Positions 43,201 through 57,212 of a stretch of DNA of 64,000 bases are shown here, in pieces. Location of the stretch: positions 97,517,705-97,581,704 of the forward strand of contig NC_087062.1 in NCBI RefSeq assembly GCF_963678635.1. Reading direction: 5' to 3'. The position numbers and the translations under genes are program-made. Below the pieces are notes generated by a model, which did no database searches, was not told the DNA's origin, and was given only the letters and a program-made list of their open reading frames with translations. Position 1 is the stretch's first letter. Each line of letters opens with the position of its first letter. The stretch is from Symsagittifera roscoffensis (lineage: Eukaryota; Xenacoelomorpha; Acoela; Convolutidae).

Positions 43201-46200
43201 AAAAAATCGTCTTCAAAATGAAATTAACGATGCTTCTGAATGACTTTATTTGAGTTTAAAAAAGAATTTTATCGAAAGAATGCAATTTGACTCTCAAAAA
43301 CATGATTTTAATTTTGGTCGAGAAAATGCCTATCATATTATTTTCATCAATGTTAATTCCGTCAAACCTTGCGTAAGCGAAATTCACAAATCTTTTCCAC
43401 TAGCCTTTATAGCCAATACCCCTTGCCCCATCATCAGTTTCTTTTTTCTCAAAGCAATGGTTCTCTGATATCTTTCGAACAACAGAAAACTTTGTTTTTT
43501 TTTATAAGTTCGAACATCTTTGACTTTTCATTCGAAACTTTTGCAAAGCTTAACTTCATATTCAACAAGACCTTTCATATATCGAAGCACTGAAAGTTCA
43601 GACTGCCCGTTAAACCTATATCAAATAAATTTTGGGAGAAGAAAATATTGAAAACTTACAGATTTTGGAAAATATCAGAGACAACTATTCTGAAAATATC
43701 AGTTGTGGAAATTTGAGGCGAAAAAAATCAATACGACCTGTTAATTAAGCTAGCCTAAATTCATTTTTGAATCATTTTTGCTATGCGGTATAATTCGCCA
43801 CTCATAATTTGGTCGCAAAATCTCAGCATTATGAATAAATGCTTTAAAGCCTGCATACTTCAGTCCAGAAATTGGCAATTTTCAAACTCTAAAATAATTT
43901 CCGAACATAACAGAAACTAATCGGAGAAAAAACATCGTTTTTCATTTGAACTAAGAAAGCTAATATCTTCAATGCAGTAAAATCTTTTCGTCTAGAACTA
44001 TTATTTTGATCGCTGAGAATCGACTGATCAAAAAATTACACCAAACGTCGGAACAAAAAAGATCAAAAATCAATGAATCAGTTTAAACATCTTTGACATT
44101 TATTGTAACTTTTGGGCTTTATTCAACCTCCCAATGCGAAAAAATTCTATGTCAAACATAAATACATTATAATTTTCTCTATCAACAAAAAAATAGTTTT
44201 TGTTATTTTATCTTAAAGTACCAATTTTGAACCTCTTAAAATATATTTTTATTTTAGCTTAAAATATACTTACATTTTGTTTTATAAACATATCCTTAAA
44301 ACGGTGTCAAATGAACCATGAGTGTCGATTGAAGCTCCTTCCAAGTTTAAAAATTGTTGATATGATCAGCAAAACGAAAAACGACTAATATTTTATATTG
44401 GTTTCTCATAAATAACAATTTCAAGTTAACCTAAAATAAAGCGAAAGGATTTTTCTGGAGGAAACTCAAGTTACAGATACCCCAAATTTGACCCAGGTTC
44501 TAAGAAAATTTAAAATTAACGAGAAATAAAATGGTGTCAAAAAATCAAGATCTGTTTTAGTTAAACTATTTTCCCAATTTTCCAATTTTTTCCCAAATCT
44601 TTGATCAAGCTTAAATCAGTCCTTGGTAAGAATAAAAAATAAAACTGCTGGTATCAGGTCCATGGAGCACTAAAAACACAGAAATCTTACATGTAAAAAA
44701 ATAAAACAAATAAAGTGATGGATTTTGCTCCTAGAAACATGTCAATTATGGCAAACAAATTTCCTTCAACCAATTTGGAATGATTTTTAATGCTGATCAA
44801 ATATCCGCAGACGTGTTAATAGCGCGAAATATATCGCGCGTTAAATTTCTCAAGTCGGCCAAAATCTTTAAATCTCCATAATTTTACAAAAAATAACCAC
44901 ATGTAGAAAACCTTTTCGGATTTAAGCTCAAAACAACAATATACTTTGAATGATATAAAAAAAGTGTTAAAAAAGCTAGTTAAAAAGTCCCAATATGTCC
45001 GAAGAAAAAAACCACCCGAGCACAAATATTCCGTTACTTTCCTTACAAAAGTCGGAACAATAAGTACTTGAGTCTGGGATCCAACAAATCAATACGGAGA
45101 ATGGAGACTGTATACCGACCAAAATTCTCAAAAGTGATCTGATGTTCTATTCTGCTGTCTCTATTTTTTAGCAGTTTCTAGCAGTCTTACCAATAGTCGA
45201 AATGTATCAATTATCTATCCATAAAGTCGGTGTTTCACATGTCGAATGTATTTTGCATAAAAATTATTCAACAATGGGAACCTCTGCTAGATCTAAGTAT
45301 TCATTCCTAATGATATTTCTTGTGTGAAATGTGTTTGTTTGTCTTCAGAGGTAAACAGTGGCTAATTTTAAAAACACAGGTAGTTTTTGGCAGTGTTTGG
45401 TCTCTTTGTAACTTTTTCAGTTTTTGCAAAGTTGTGTTGTGCAGCCAGGGATAGATTTAAGGAAGGGTGGGGGACGCCTCTCCTTCTCAAAGAATCCACC
45501 TCCTCGCCAATCAAAGGGTATTGTTTCATGATATCTATTTTTGGCGACCAACTCTATGAAGTTTTTAAAAGCGCTCACGGCGCTTTGATCAAATTGTTCC
45601 AAAAAATCCCAAAAAGGGCATTTTTCTCCTTTTTCGACTTTTTTGATAAACGCCATTGGCGCAGAAAAATTGCTCAAAATAAGGTCTTTATAGTAATTAA
45701 GGAGAGCTCGGAAAATAGGTTGACAAATTTTTTGAACAAATTTTGAAACTCTGCTTCTCCCCCTCGAGAAAATCTTAGATCCACCTCCGTGTTCAGATTT
45801 TTCTATTTTAGATTCAGGAAAATCAAATAAAACCTTTGCGATGTTTTAGTTGGTAAAATGAAATTATTTTTGCTATGTTTTTTCAGCCCTATTCAATTCA
45901 TCGGCCGCTTTTTTACAGTCAATTTTCTTTTCCGAACATTTGAACAATGTGGAGGAAGCTTTTATTCAGGTGTGTATTAGTTTTTTTTAGTTTTTTTTTA
46001 TTGGTTTAATCACGTAAAGTCAGGCAGCAAAATAACCATCGAAATTGTTCGAGTGATATATCATATTGAAGCCTTTCCAGCCGACGGAAGTTAAAAATAT
46101 TGAGAAAGTTTTCTGTTTCGAGGAAAATCAGTTTGAAATTTTTGATTTTTGACAAATTTCAAGCCAAAAAAGTGAGCGTTCGGGCTAACAATACCCTGTT

Positions 46201-46624
46201 TATGCATAATTTAAGCCGTGAAAAGTTTTTTTGACTAAGAACTTCTTTAACATTTTTTTCTCGTTTTTCTTAAAAAACACGTTTCTGTAAACACACTATC
46301 GAATCAAAGTCGAAAACATAGTCAAATCCTATTTCGAATCATAGTCGGAAGGGTATCAAAATTTTTCCATCTAATCGAAACTCTTCAGGATTTTTTTGTG
46401 AATGGATGTTTGGTTTGTTATAAAGGTCAATGCTGCACCCATCAAGTTCAGCAATACATGAAGTATGGCCAGACTAATGGACTGTCTCCTCGCCAGTACT
46501 ACGATAAGATTTTCTTTCTCGGGGATATGGATGCGAAAAAACTGGTCTACATCAAGGTACTTTAACTCAGTTTAGGTTCAAGTTAGATTGGCAAACATAC
46601 GTAACAGGCAGTGACCACGGCGTG

Positions 46625-46678
<54 letters not shown>

Positions 46679-47642
46679 GTGCATGTGGGGGGGGGAGAGC
46701 TTTAGAAACTTTTCAAACTTTTCTTATTTCTCAACTCCGTTTGCAAATCTTTATAGCTGGAATTTTCATTTTCTCGCCACACAATTTTAGTTGATAAAAT
46801 TGCAATTTTATAAACTTTTATAACTTTTTTTGCAAGTATTCATGGGGGTGATCGATCGCGACTAATATACAACTTTTGTAGGCTTTGTGGTTACCTGTCA
46901 CCTGTACTAATTTCATTACCCACCTGGGTTTTGGCCAAGGACGACTGAGGATAGTCGGGGGAGGAGGGATCAAACATAGGTTCGCACTGCCTGCTCTCGG
47001 AAACGACACCGACCATTTCCTGTTTCCTCCTGGTTTCAGCATCCAAGTCCAGCTGACCTTCAAGTGGTTCATGCTCAATGTCGGTGACATCATACTTTGT
47101 ATTACGTTTTCCAAAATAATCTAAATTCAAGCTTTGATAAAAATTGACCGTAACAGTCGTTGGGAATATTAAGTTTAATGGACCATGTTCGGAATGGTCT
47201 TTTTTGTGTTTTTTGATTCCAAACCTTGTCAACTAAGAACTTTCTACAATTCCGTTGGTTAGAAATTTTCTGAGATCTTGATTTAATTCTCTGTTGATCG
47301 GTAATAGCTTTGTTATACAATTTTGAGGTCAACTAAAAATATTCATACAGACCCAGTTTAAAACGCGAATCTCTCTTTGGAATTTTTGGCGAAAATTTCA
47401 AAATATTTGACGTTTGAGAGTAATAGAAAATTCTTAATTTGGTATAAAATTTCAAAAGAATATGTTTTTTTTTAATTAAAAAAATTTTTGCTTTCTATAT
47501 TTAAAAGTTTAAATCTTAGGTTGTGTGCGGGGAGAAATGGTGGCTGTGCGACGATGGGAGGGATGAGGCGGGCAATCGGCTATTTGCCACCCGTCTGTCT
47601 GATCAGGGAAGCAGCAGTAGGCAACTGGAGGACAGTTTCTGA
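40289..47642 (+). CDS. Host gene 1: seven-exon secreted protein of unknown family (329 aa)
   Basis: Exons by eye: 40289-40436, 41800-41911, 42370-42527, 45887-45969, 46389-46556, 46882-47079, 47520-47642. All introns are GT..AG, phases agree at every junction, and the total is 990 bases including TGA. Exon 1 encodes a hydrophobic signal peptide ending near ATGFCSK. Later landmarks are KYFCLVGYW and NWFSFK (exon 3), QCCTHQV, YGQ and LVYIK (exon 5), HLGFGQG (exon 6) and VVCGEK (exon 7). Every exon after the first has a counterpart in gene 2 downstream, which is the main support. Retaining the last intron would end at TAA 47122. Intron 3 (3.4 kb) holds repeats. I do not recognise the family; exon 1 is the least certain part. 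Confidence 0.7.
41520..41575. repeat. TATAATTTT microsatellite in intron 1 of gene 1
   Basis: Five or more copies of TATAATTTT-type units in a row. Simple repeat. Confidence 0.8.
42810..43345. repeat. Periodic GCTTATCATACAATT repeats in intron 3 of gene 1
   Basis: Variants of TGCTTATCATACAATT occur near 42818, 42858, 42988, 43149 and 43325, each next to AAAAA-rich text. One pair forms a perfect 42-bp palindrome (42988-43029). Non-coding. Confidence 0.7.
44640..45062. repeat. Dispersed copy of the 535-bp hairpin repeat, in intron 3 of gene 1
   Basis: Shares ACTGCT.GTATCAGG, CAACCAATTTGGAA, ATATATCGCGCGTTAA and GAGCACAAATATTCCGTTAC in order with the units at 16258-17330. It is shorter and diverged, and its opening hairpin is lost. 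Confidence 0.75.
46624..46683. repeat. (GT)n microsatellite in intron 5 of gene 1
   Basis: About 28 GT dinucleotides with a GC and CAT interruption near the end, followed by a nine-G run. Confidence 0.95.
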
Positions 47643-50382
47643 AGCCATGGAATGAGACTGGGGGGGGGGGGGGGATGTGTTAAAGAGGGGGAGGGGTAGT
47701 CAGACGCTCCCCCTTCTCAAGGATTCGAACTCTTCACGACACATTGTCAAGAGACGCCTTTATTTTGAAATTTAAACTGACATCTTTAGTGGCAGGGCGT
47801 AGACGCGATGGTTCTGTGACCATTGTAACAAATGTTCAAATTTTTTAAATTTAGTTCCAATTAATGCATTTATTTTCGTCTGGCTGAGATTTTAATGGGA
47901 TGTAAAATATTAGAATGATTTCAAACTGAGAACTTTTTCATACCCCCAGCTTATCACATTTTTTGGCTTATAAGAAATAGCAATGCTCCTTGCAAAAATC
48001 GTATAAAAATTGAAAAAAAATTTTTTTGAGTGAATTAATAATTTAACGACCAATTAAACGACCGATGAAAGAATTAACGATCAATTTGCTAGTTGAGAAA
48101 GAAGGAAGCAATTTTTCGGCCACTCAAACAAACACGAAGACCGCTAGGGTGTAGAATTATAGTTCTAAAAAGATTGCATAGTCATCTTGGCTCCACATAT
48201 TGGTTAGGTTGCACATATTGATCCAGTATATCTGAAATTTTGTTTAAAAAAACAACACAAACAATCGCATAAAATAAACACGGATAGCCAATTGCTGTAC
48301 TAGTAGCACAGAATGTCCAGACCATGCTTACCCGACCATACTTTACATACTTCCGACATAATTGTGAAGTTTTTTTTTGAGAAGGGTAGGATTCAAGAGC
48401 TTTACGATAGCGTAGAAAATTAGTGAATTAGGCATGCCCGACAATGAATATATCAAAAATCAAATATTAAACAAAATATTTCAATTGTCAGAACGAATAA
48501 GGCAGTTATTAAAACAACTTTAACGTTTTCAACGCAATTTAAAATACTCTCACGCAATGATAAGTTTCGACTTCTAAAAAAATCTATTGTTCTGACTGCC
48601 CTATGACATTCTTCTTGCTTGACAGCCCGTTGGCTGTTGATATTGTGACGACTGTCCTCTGAAGTTTTGATTAAAAATTGAATAAAAGAAGGAAGTTTAA
48701 CAAATTGTTTTTCTTCATTTTTCTTAGTTTCATCCCCAGACTCTATTTAAACTACAACGTGATTGATTTTACGTATAGAAACGTCTTAACAAACACAATT
48801 TTCACTCTTTTATTCAACTCGGAATGGTTTAACCCTGCGCTTATCTTTAAATAGCAAATTTTTACAATTAACGTCTTACAAATTGGCTCAGATATAACTT
48901 GTGAACCATTCCTAAATCAACAGGTTAATTATTCTTTTTTTTTCATTTTGAGCTCAGCATTTAAATGGCTAAACTTTGATGAAAAAACGAAAACAAGAAA
49001 AACGGCAGAAAAAAAGTTCTTCAAGTCCAAGGAGTTGTCGAAACAAAAGTTCGTGTTACAAAAACTTCAGTTCAATATTTACGGATTCAATTGAACCCGT
49101 TATAATAATTATTAGATTTATTCGATTATAACTTTCCAAATATCGATCTCTCGCTTAGCCGTTGCCGAATTCCATTAAAAGCTTACGCAATAATACTGCG
49201 AAGTGAAATGCGCGTTAAGTATACCAAATTTAACTAATTGGCAAAAACTTATCACTTTGAGAAAAACAGTCTGAGAGGCATTTTTAGAATATAGTTCAGG
49301 GTATCAATAGTTTTTAGCTGCTAAAAAAATATCTCGCCAAAATCAGCTAATTAAAATATTACGAGACCAAACTATGCACTAAATAGGCGCTTAATTTGAT
49401 ATCTGTTGATTTTTTGATTTCATAGACAAGTCTTTAAAGATGTTAAGACTTTGTCAGAACAATCTAAGAAAACGAAAGAGCAAAAAAAGACAACAAGAGC
49501 GTCCTTAATGAGGAATCTGCTTGCAGTTCACGAAACACACACAGTTTAGCCTCGTTATGAAATTCAAATTTTGTCTCGAGAAAAAAGCACACGAGCACAT
49601 ATAATTTGTCAAATTGCTGGTAAGTTGGAAAAACATCAAAAATTAAAACCCGAAAATAGTTTTGTTTATCCTCGACAGTTTTGTTTAAAACAACTGTTGT
49701 TTATCCTCGATTGTTTAATCACAAACAGCAACTAATGGTGTGTTTCTCCACGAAGGTTTTGTACTAAAGGCTACATTTCAAATTGGAAACAGTTCTTCAA
49801 CCTATCAAAGTCACTATGAAACCTCTTCAGATTATGATCTTAGGTACTTAAATGATCATCAATGAATAGCATGCAGATAAAATTGGAATAAGTAGGGAAT
49901 CAACTCAGAATCCGTCACCTCCTCCGTCAATCCTTCAATTCTGGTGGCAAATTTTCTCCCTTCGGTACTGTTTACAGCAGCATGTTTGGACTAACTAGCC
50001 CAAAACGTTTCATGGCGGTTTAGTGCCGCCAGATACTAATCAAACAGTGCTCATATTTTTAGATTACTGCGGGCCTAAAAACTTCAAAAAATCACTCCTA
50101 GTCTGGTCAAAAAAATTAGAATCAATTCACACAAAAAAATCCCACCATTCCAAATATTTCTAAATAGGTTGCTCATATCAAGAAACTAAACTATTTTTAA
50201 GGAATACTTCTGATGTCGTTGACATTGGTAGGAATCTAGGGGAGAGGTGGGGGGGCACTCTTGAAAATTCAGTACTTCCTTGCGAGCCTCGGACTAGGTC
50301 TGAACCCCAGCGGGTTGATTATGTTATTGATTGAAAACATGGAACTTTTCCCTTGGCCAAGGAGGAAGTTTTTTAATTTAAG
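47643..50382. other. Intergenic region between genes 1 and 2
   Basis: No exon could be supported. A first exon for gene 2 (signal peptide, ending in phase 1) should lie here or further upstream but was not found. 49140-49640 resembles the hairpin-repeat family (GCGCGTTAAG, GAGCACATATAATTTG). A run of about 12 G is at 47661. Confidence 0.4.
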
Positions 50383-53300
50383 TGGCCGCTGCTGCCAGAG
50401 TGTTGTTTTCTACTGCGTTGACTGATTATGTGACTGGATCCTCATCGTTTGTTCCATCGGATATTTATTTCATCAGCTTCATTCTTCCAGACAGATTTGA
50501 AGTTCTAGGAGAACAGTGTAGTCGGTTCAGGTGAGCTTCCATACCAAAAACTTAACGCTAGTAATTTTTTTTGCCATTCATCTCATCAATATCATTTTGT
50601 TTTTTTTTTCACAGTTATTTTTTGAAATTTTTGCACTGATATCAAAAAAGTATAACGATTTATAAATTTCAATCGCATCGGTGCTAACTATATTTCCATT
50701 TTCGGAGCTATCACTTTTTTTAGCCGAAGAAGTTTTCAAAACGAAAAGAGATAGCCACTTCATTAATATCATCTAAAAAACCAAAACTATTTTAAACTAT
50801 TTGTCAAAAATTTCAGTCTAATACGTATCCACAATTTGCTTCTTAGAGTTGATTGCCCATTTTTTATGGCGCTTCTTCTCGTGAACGAACGTTGTAAAGA
50901 GATCTCCTTCAAAGCCCCCTTTTTTCAACCCTCCTCCAAAATACTTGATTTGTCTTTCAGTCGCCACTTCTGCTTGCTTGGATTCATAGCAGATGATGTG
51001 CACAGCAGCAGGCAGATTCAGACTGATGACGCGGATGAGTTTAGAAACATGATAGCTTACACCCACGACCAATACAACTTCTTCTCCTTCAAAAGGGACG
51101 ATGCACCATGTCAGTATCAACAACCATCTCTTATGTACCATTTTTTTTTAATTATCGAGTAGTTTTAAACGTTTGCATTCTATCCATCTCATTTTGAACA
51201 TTCTTACGCCTATCTCAACGTTTTTGGAATCTCCAAGAGTAGCCGTTTGCCGTGAAAGTGTCAAAGAAAAATTGAACAACAATTATAGAAAACTTTTATA
51301 GTAGTTTTTTGTCCGATCTGCAAGAAACTTAAATTTGTCTTCCATACTTGTAATAATTTAGGCATCCTCGACAAAATTTTTTTCAAAAAAAAATTAGAAC
51401 AAAATGTAATGAAAGAATTAGTTTTTAACTGTTTTTTTTTGTTAAATTTTTTTCCTTCAAATCACGACTAAAAATGCTTAGTTTTTTATGTCTTTTGACC
51501 CATTCCGATTAATTTGTAGTGCCTGATATTTTTTGCAGAATAAAAAATTGAAACACACCCTGAAAAAATGTTCTTATTCATCAGAAGAATATATCTTAAC
51601 ATGGTGACTCAATTCTTTCAGCTCTGATCCACTCAATCTCCCAGTGTGTGGAAAAAATGTTCCTAATTGCCCCAGAGTAAAACGACGGAACCCAAGTTGA
51701 CTAAAAATTTTTTCATAAATTTCAAACGTCAACGTATATGCACTTGAATATATTTCATGAAATTTTGAAATTTTTAAAATTACTTTGATAACACTAGCCT
51801 CTATGTTTGGTTCTACATGCCCAGCAATTATCTTTTTTTTAAAATCTTTTCTTCGAATTTGTGTGTTTTACGCGTGAAACATCTTTTGCAGTTGCCAGAA
51901 AATTTAGAAACCTCAGTTATCTCAGCAAAAAAAAATTAAAAATCTACTGACAAAAACTTCATATGTTGATTTTGTGGCTTTTATTCTGATATCGAAGTTT
52001 TTGGTGTTTTGGGGGATTTAGGTGTAGAAACGCGTTTGGTTTAGCAACCAAAAAATGCCCTTGATTTTTTTCCAGCAATTTTTTGTCTGATTTTTTAAAA
52101 TTTCGATATCAGAATAAAAATGACGAGCAAATAATGTCCCCCAAGCTTAAACTGTTTTCTTTGTTTGTGAGTTTGCTGCAAATTGGTCGAATTGATAATG
52201 TTCAACTTATCCTAATCAGAACTAATTTAGTTTAAAAAATGATCACAACTGATTTATTTCATTAAATATTGTTAAAAGACCCGACACAAAAGATTTAATT
52301 AGTTATCAGTAGCGTTGTAATGAAACCCAAATAGCTGACCTCAACTCCTTTTTGAATTTTTTCTAAGCAGGATGAAAACGCCAATTACGACTTTTTATCC
52401 CAATAAACATTGCGCAGATTGCCATCATAAGAAAATCTCAAAACATAACGAAAATATCTTTCTCAGTTTGAGCTCACAACATCAAAACATTTCAGATCAA
52501 TACTTTTCTCACGTCCCTTTTGAGGTAAGATTTATAGCGTCGAACTTGCAGGATGTGCGTTTGGTCTTCGGAGAATTTTAAAAATTGGGTTTTTTCCACT
52601 CGGTTAACACTGAGTGCTAAAGAAATATGATAATATTTTAGAGGTGTCCTGAGAAATTTTTGTGAAATTATAAAATTGCGCTGAAAAAAATCCACCTTTT
52701 TTCACGACTATTATAATGAAAACTTTGAAGTTGGTTGTCACTAGCATTATTCTGATATCAAGAATTGAAGAATTTTTAAAGAATTAAGAGCCAATTGTTT
52801 CGGTAACATAGCTCAAAACTGCTAAAAAAAATTCAGAGAAAAACTTTGACTGAGAAAAATGATCCGAGAACTACTCTGTTTCTCAATGTATGTTCAAATA
52901 GATCCATCATGACCAATTAACAGTATAAAGTGCAAATTTGGACAAAAAATCCACTTTCATAGCATAATGAGAAACTTTGCTGATTGATAATGTTCCGAAC
53001 GGTCTGTACTTCATGAAAAATTATCTTTACTTGAAAAAATTATTTTAACAGTTTTACGAAAAAAAAGTGGGATAATTCGACTGTCCTATCAGAAATGGTT
53101 CAATTTCAGATTCAGAATATGGTTTTATGAAAATATGGTTTTATCAGTTCTGTTTCGGACGTTAACAAAGGATAATTTTGTGCATTATCTATCGACCACC
53201 ATTACAAAATTTAAAAAAAAAATCGTTGATTTAAATGTATTTTGTAAATAGAAAACTTCCGAGAACCAAATGTCTCTATAAAAATGAAGCTTTTTCTATT

Positions 53301-56156
53301 CCACTCACTGATGTAGATATCGGAGTTGATAGTTTTTGTCAAAAATTTGTTCGTTTTCGATAAATACTGCTCAAAAAGGAAAAGAAAGGTTCCAGGATAA
53401 CCAATTTTAGCAATAATTAGACAATGAAAAAAAAGTCATCCCGCGCGAAGAAGTTTCCTTAGCGAAGAAAAAAGAAAACTACTATTAGAAAAAACTAGAA
53501 ACAGTTATTCGTCATAAAATATAAATAAATTTGACAAACGCCAAGGGAAAACTTTACTGGAAAAACATTGAACTCACACAAAGCCTAAATTTATGTTTGC
53601 TGCTTTTAACAGTAAAAAATAACTTTGTTTTTTCAAGTTTCATAGCTGATGACTTCTTCTGTTATTTCGTTAAAGTAGGAGAAAAAACAAAAAAATGCAG
53701 CAAGTAACTCAAAGCATGAGTGTAATGGATCTTTTTAAGACATATATAAATCACAGTGTACAGCTTGTTCATCGTGATTTAAGAAATCATTTGACTAATA
53801 ATTGTTTAGGGTAACGATATGTTTGGCAGAAAGATACCCAGCTGCTACAAAATTGGATTTTTTTGCTCGTCTTCAAGTTGAAATCACAGACAGTTTGAAA
53901 TTCTTAGGTTTTTTCAATACATATTTAGAAAATCGCATGAATGCAAAAATGTGGCCCATTTTTATGGGTTATAATATCAACCTAGAAGGTATAGATCACG
54001 ACATTATCTTTTTTGTTGTTACAATACATATGCAAAAAAGAATAATCAGCTATGGCCTGCGCATACAGTTGCTCATTAAAATTTTAGTGAATTGCATTCT
54101 TCTGAGGCAAAAAAAGTCCACAGAGCAATTTTTTTCAAACGCAAGTTTGATCAATTACAATACGTTTTAAGTCAATTTGTCGCACTTTTTATTACTCATA
54201 ACGTTGTCAAGATTAAAGAATTTTATATGTATTCTATTTTCAACAAGCTCATTTGTGAAAAAATTTTCAAAATTGGTCAACAAATATTTGGTCCCTTTTT
54301 GCTGTGACACGAGGATATTATACATGAGCAAAAATTCCAAGTTTTTTGATCTGATCTCTATCAAGTGACTCTAAATCAGCTTACTTGTTCTCCCCACTTT
54401 CATGTAAGACTATCAGGGAAATTCCTAGAAGAGTCTTTGGCTTGTGATTTAGCCTTCTGTGTTTTTGTTTTAAAATAGTTCGTTTGTATTATAGCACGAA
54501 TACTTTCAAAGGTCAAACAAACAACTAATATTATAGTCAAATAATTCAGGAAATCACCAGCCATTTCGTGTTCCTGTTCAACAGAGTGCAGGAAGAAATC
54601 TATCGCTTAAAAACACATGATTGTTCCTACCACTTCGCGAAGTTCTCTGTAGTCTCATATTACAAATTTTTCAGCCTTGATTCGTAGTCTAGAAAAATGC
54701 TCAGTATCAAAAACAATTGTCTGATTGTTTTCAGTTTTCAGATTAAATTAAGTTGAATAATAGTAGCTGACATTAAATAAATTTTTAGTCACATTTTAAA
54801 AGATATTTCAGCAAATTTTCTTAATATTATAGTTTTATTTAATAACTTTTTATTGCTCTGCCTTTTTTGCTCATCTTTTTGATTTTTTGTGATCAGAACT
54901 CGTAATGCAACCTGCTATCTTTGTTATTATCATGAATCCCTTTATGTTTAGTTGGCTGCTGCATCTTCCAAGTGAACGCTTTCCTGGAATACGGTCAGAG
55001 GTTCGGCTACTCGCCTCAGGAGTACTACAACGTCTTGTCCACTTTAGGGAACCCTCTAGAGCGAAGAGACCTAGTGTATATCAAAGTAAGAAATTGTAAA
55101 CCCCCTTCCTCACCGCAGTGTATTTAGATGGTGGGGCGGACACCTTCCTCCCTCTGGATTTCGATCCCCTAACGACGCAAGACATCCCTCATTTGGAGTA
55201 CCCACGTTTTTTACTTGGCGTCTCTTTCAATATTTTTTTTGAGGGGGGGGGGGGGCGGTGGGTGCCCAAAATCGCTTTCTAAAAAGTACCCAAAAAACGT
55301 AACCTCTAACAATCATTCAAAAAAATTATTTCGCATTGACGCTGAGGCTTCCCTAGTCCATCAAGGAAGGTTATCTTGCAAAACTTTTTGAGAAACGATG
55401 CATCTGCTTAAAATTTTCTGTCAATTTTGCTAGTTAGGTACTTTCCTTCTTTCAAGCTTTTTACTCAAGACAAATTCCCTTTACAAGATCTTGCAGGATA
55501 ACCCTCATTGTATTAATCTTGCAAGCTAGTCCTCCGTGATCGACTAAGCTTGACTCAAAGTTCTTGTTTGTCAAACAAAATACAAACTTCCATCTGTCAT
55601 ACCAGTTTATTACTTGTAAAAAGAAAATATTGGTTTTCCAAAAATAAAGAAAAGGTTGATGAAGTTTTCTTCAGGCGTATTGTTAGTTCCCAAAGCGGCA
55701 CTTTTGCCCTGAAAAAACTTCTTGGAAAGTTTTAATCCGCAGATACTGAGGTACGTTTTGGCTTAAAAAGGTTTTAAATATATAGATAGGTCTGCCGTTT
55801 GATTAGTTTAGGGAAGTATAGAAAAGACATAAAGAGTTCATTTTGAAACATTTCAGTCGAGATGGGACGCGCAAATATGCATGAACGTAATTGGTCAGTT
55901 TGGCTTCGGCCATGGGACCTTCGAGCTACTCGGTGCCATGGAAGGCACCACTTTTCCATTTGTGTTTCCACCTCTCGGAAGCTCCGGCCAACTTATGGTA
56001 ATCTCGGGTCATCGAGTTCGACAGGAATTGAATTTCAACTTCTTCTTGCATAATGTGGTTTGTAAGGAGAAGCCAAATTTTTGTGAAACAAGCACATCAC
56101 CAACTAGATCACCTGAACAAGAAGCAGCCAGAAAAAGATTGTTCCACGATAGTTGA
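50383..56156 (+). CDS. Host gene 2: tandem paralogue of gene 1 (5' end not found)
   Basis: Exons by eye: 50383-50530, 50961-51109, 51622-51676, a poorly defined exon near 54550-54625, 54952-55085 and 55857-56156 with stop TGA. Matches to gene 1 are RHFCLLGF and NFFSFK (second listed exon), GCCIFQV, YGQ, SPQEYY and LVYIK (fifth), GQFGFGHG and HNVVCKEK (last). Phases at the well-defined junctions equal those of gene 1. The last exon joins what are two exons in gene 1, and the third exon corresponds to only the first part of the matching gene 1 exon. The region around 51676-54952 is uncertain, so the gene may be partly degraded. AATAAA near 56343 is a candidate polyadenylation signal. Function unknown; probably secreted like gene 1. 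Confidence 0.6.
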
Positions 56157-56559
56157 AAAAAAATTACAGCAGATTTATGCGCTGCTTCAAATTTTATATT
56201 GCGATCACTAAAATGAGAACGTAACTTAAGACCCACGTGGACTTTCTTGCAAATAATTTTGCATATAGCCCAGACAGAATTTAGTCGTGTTATTTTAACC
56301 AAATCAACTAGGCAAAAATTCAAGTTGCACTGACAATTTCCAATAAATTATAAAATATGAATTAAAGAGAGAAAAAGTTTTCAAAACTAAAAGAAAGTTC
56401 AACTTGGTTTACCTTTAGTCCAAGTGATTTTGTAATTGAAGTTTTGAATCATTTCATAAAATTATAATAACACTGCTTGTATGAGGGTACGGTTCTGAAT
56501 GTTCCAAATGTCTTTTACGGTGCTTGAGTATTTCTAGATTGATCATTTCGAGGCCAAAC
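56157..56559. other. 3' flank of gene 2, no gene
   Basis: Contains AATAAA near 56343 and a fragment of the hairpin repeat (CACTGCTTGTATGAGGG at 56471). Nothing else supported. Confidence 0.4.
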
Positions 56560-56880
56560 TAGCGTTTTGTAAATTGTAAACGAATTCTGCAACAGGCAAA
56601 AATCAGATTAGTCAAAGAATCGGCAAGGTTGCTTTTTCTTCTGCTGTTTGAATTCCACAAAGAAAGGCTAAAATACTTGACCGCTCAAAATTGCGCCAAA
56701 AATAGGTAAATTTGCGGAATCCGGATCATTTTGTGGAATCCAAAAACTAATAAAAAATATAAGTATGGTAAATTTAGCTTTTGCGGAACCCGCAGATGTT
56801 AGCCGAATCAGTAAATTCTAAGTGAAATCCATAAATTGTGAGCGGAGTCCGCATTTTGTTTGCTGATTCTGGTAACGTAT
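56560..56880. repeat. Second copy of the GCGGAATCCGC dispersed repeat
   Basis: Strings such as TTTGCGGAATCCGGA, GCGGAACCCGCA and GAGCGGAGTCCGCA recur, and the flank CTCAAAATTGC matches 11768. Same family as 11690-12050, diverged. Confidence 0.6.
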
Positions 56881-56999
56881 ATAGTTCCGTTTTGAAATTA
56901 CAATTTTAAAATTAAATTATTTTTGTAGGTCACCAGCAAGACTGTCCAAAATCTAAATCACCTTACTGCCAATAGTTTGAACTCACAAATTAAATCCTA

Positions 57000-57212
57000 A
57001 ATACTGAAAGGTTGAACACCTTTTCGATCTCAAATACTCAAAAACGAACACTTCTTCCGATCTGAAATACCGAAAACATGAACATCATTTTCATCTTGAA
57101 TACTGAAACGAAGCACAATTTTCCGATCTCAAATATGGAAACAATGAACACTTTTCCGATCTCGAATTTTGATAGAATGAACACCTCTGCGATTTAAAAT
57201 ACTGAGAGGAAG
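57000..57212. repeat. ~38-bp minisatellite running into an assembly gap
   Basis: At least five imperfect units of the form GATCTCAAATACTGAAA..TGAACACTTTTCC follow each other up to the N run. The array probably continues in the gap. Confidence 0.75.

Noticed and set aside
45387..45746. Open frames on both strands in intron 3 of gene 1
   Set aside because: They have no counterpart in gene 2 and no recognisable domain.
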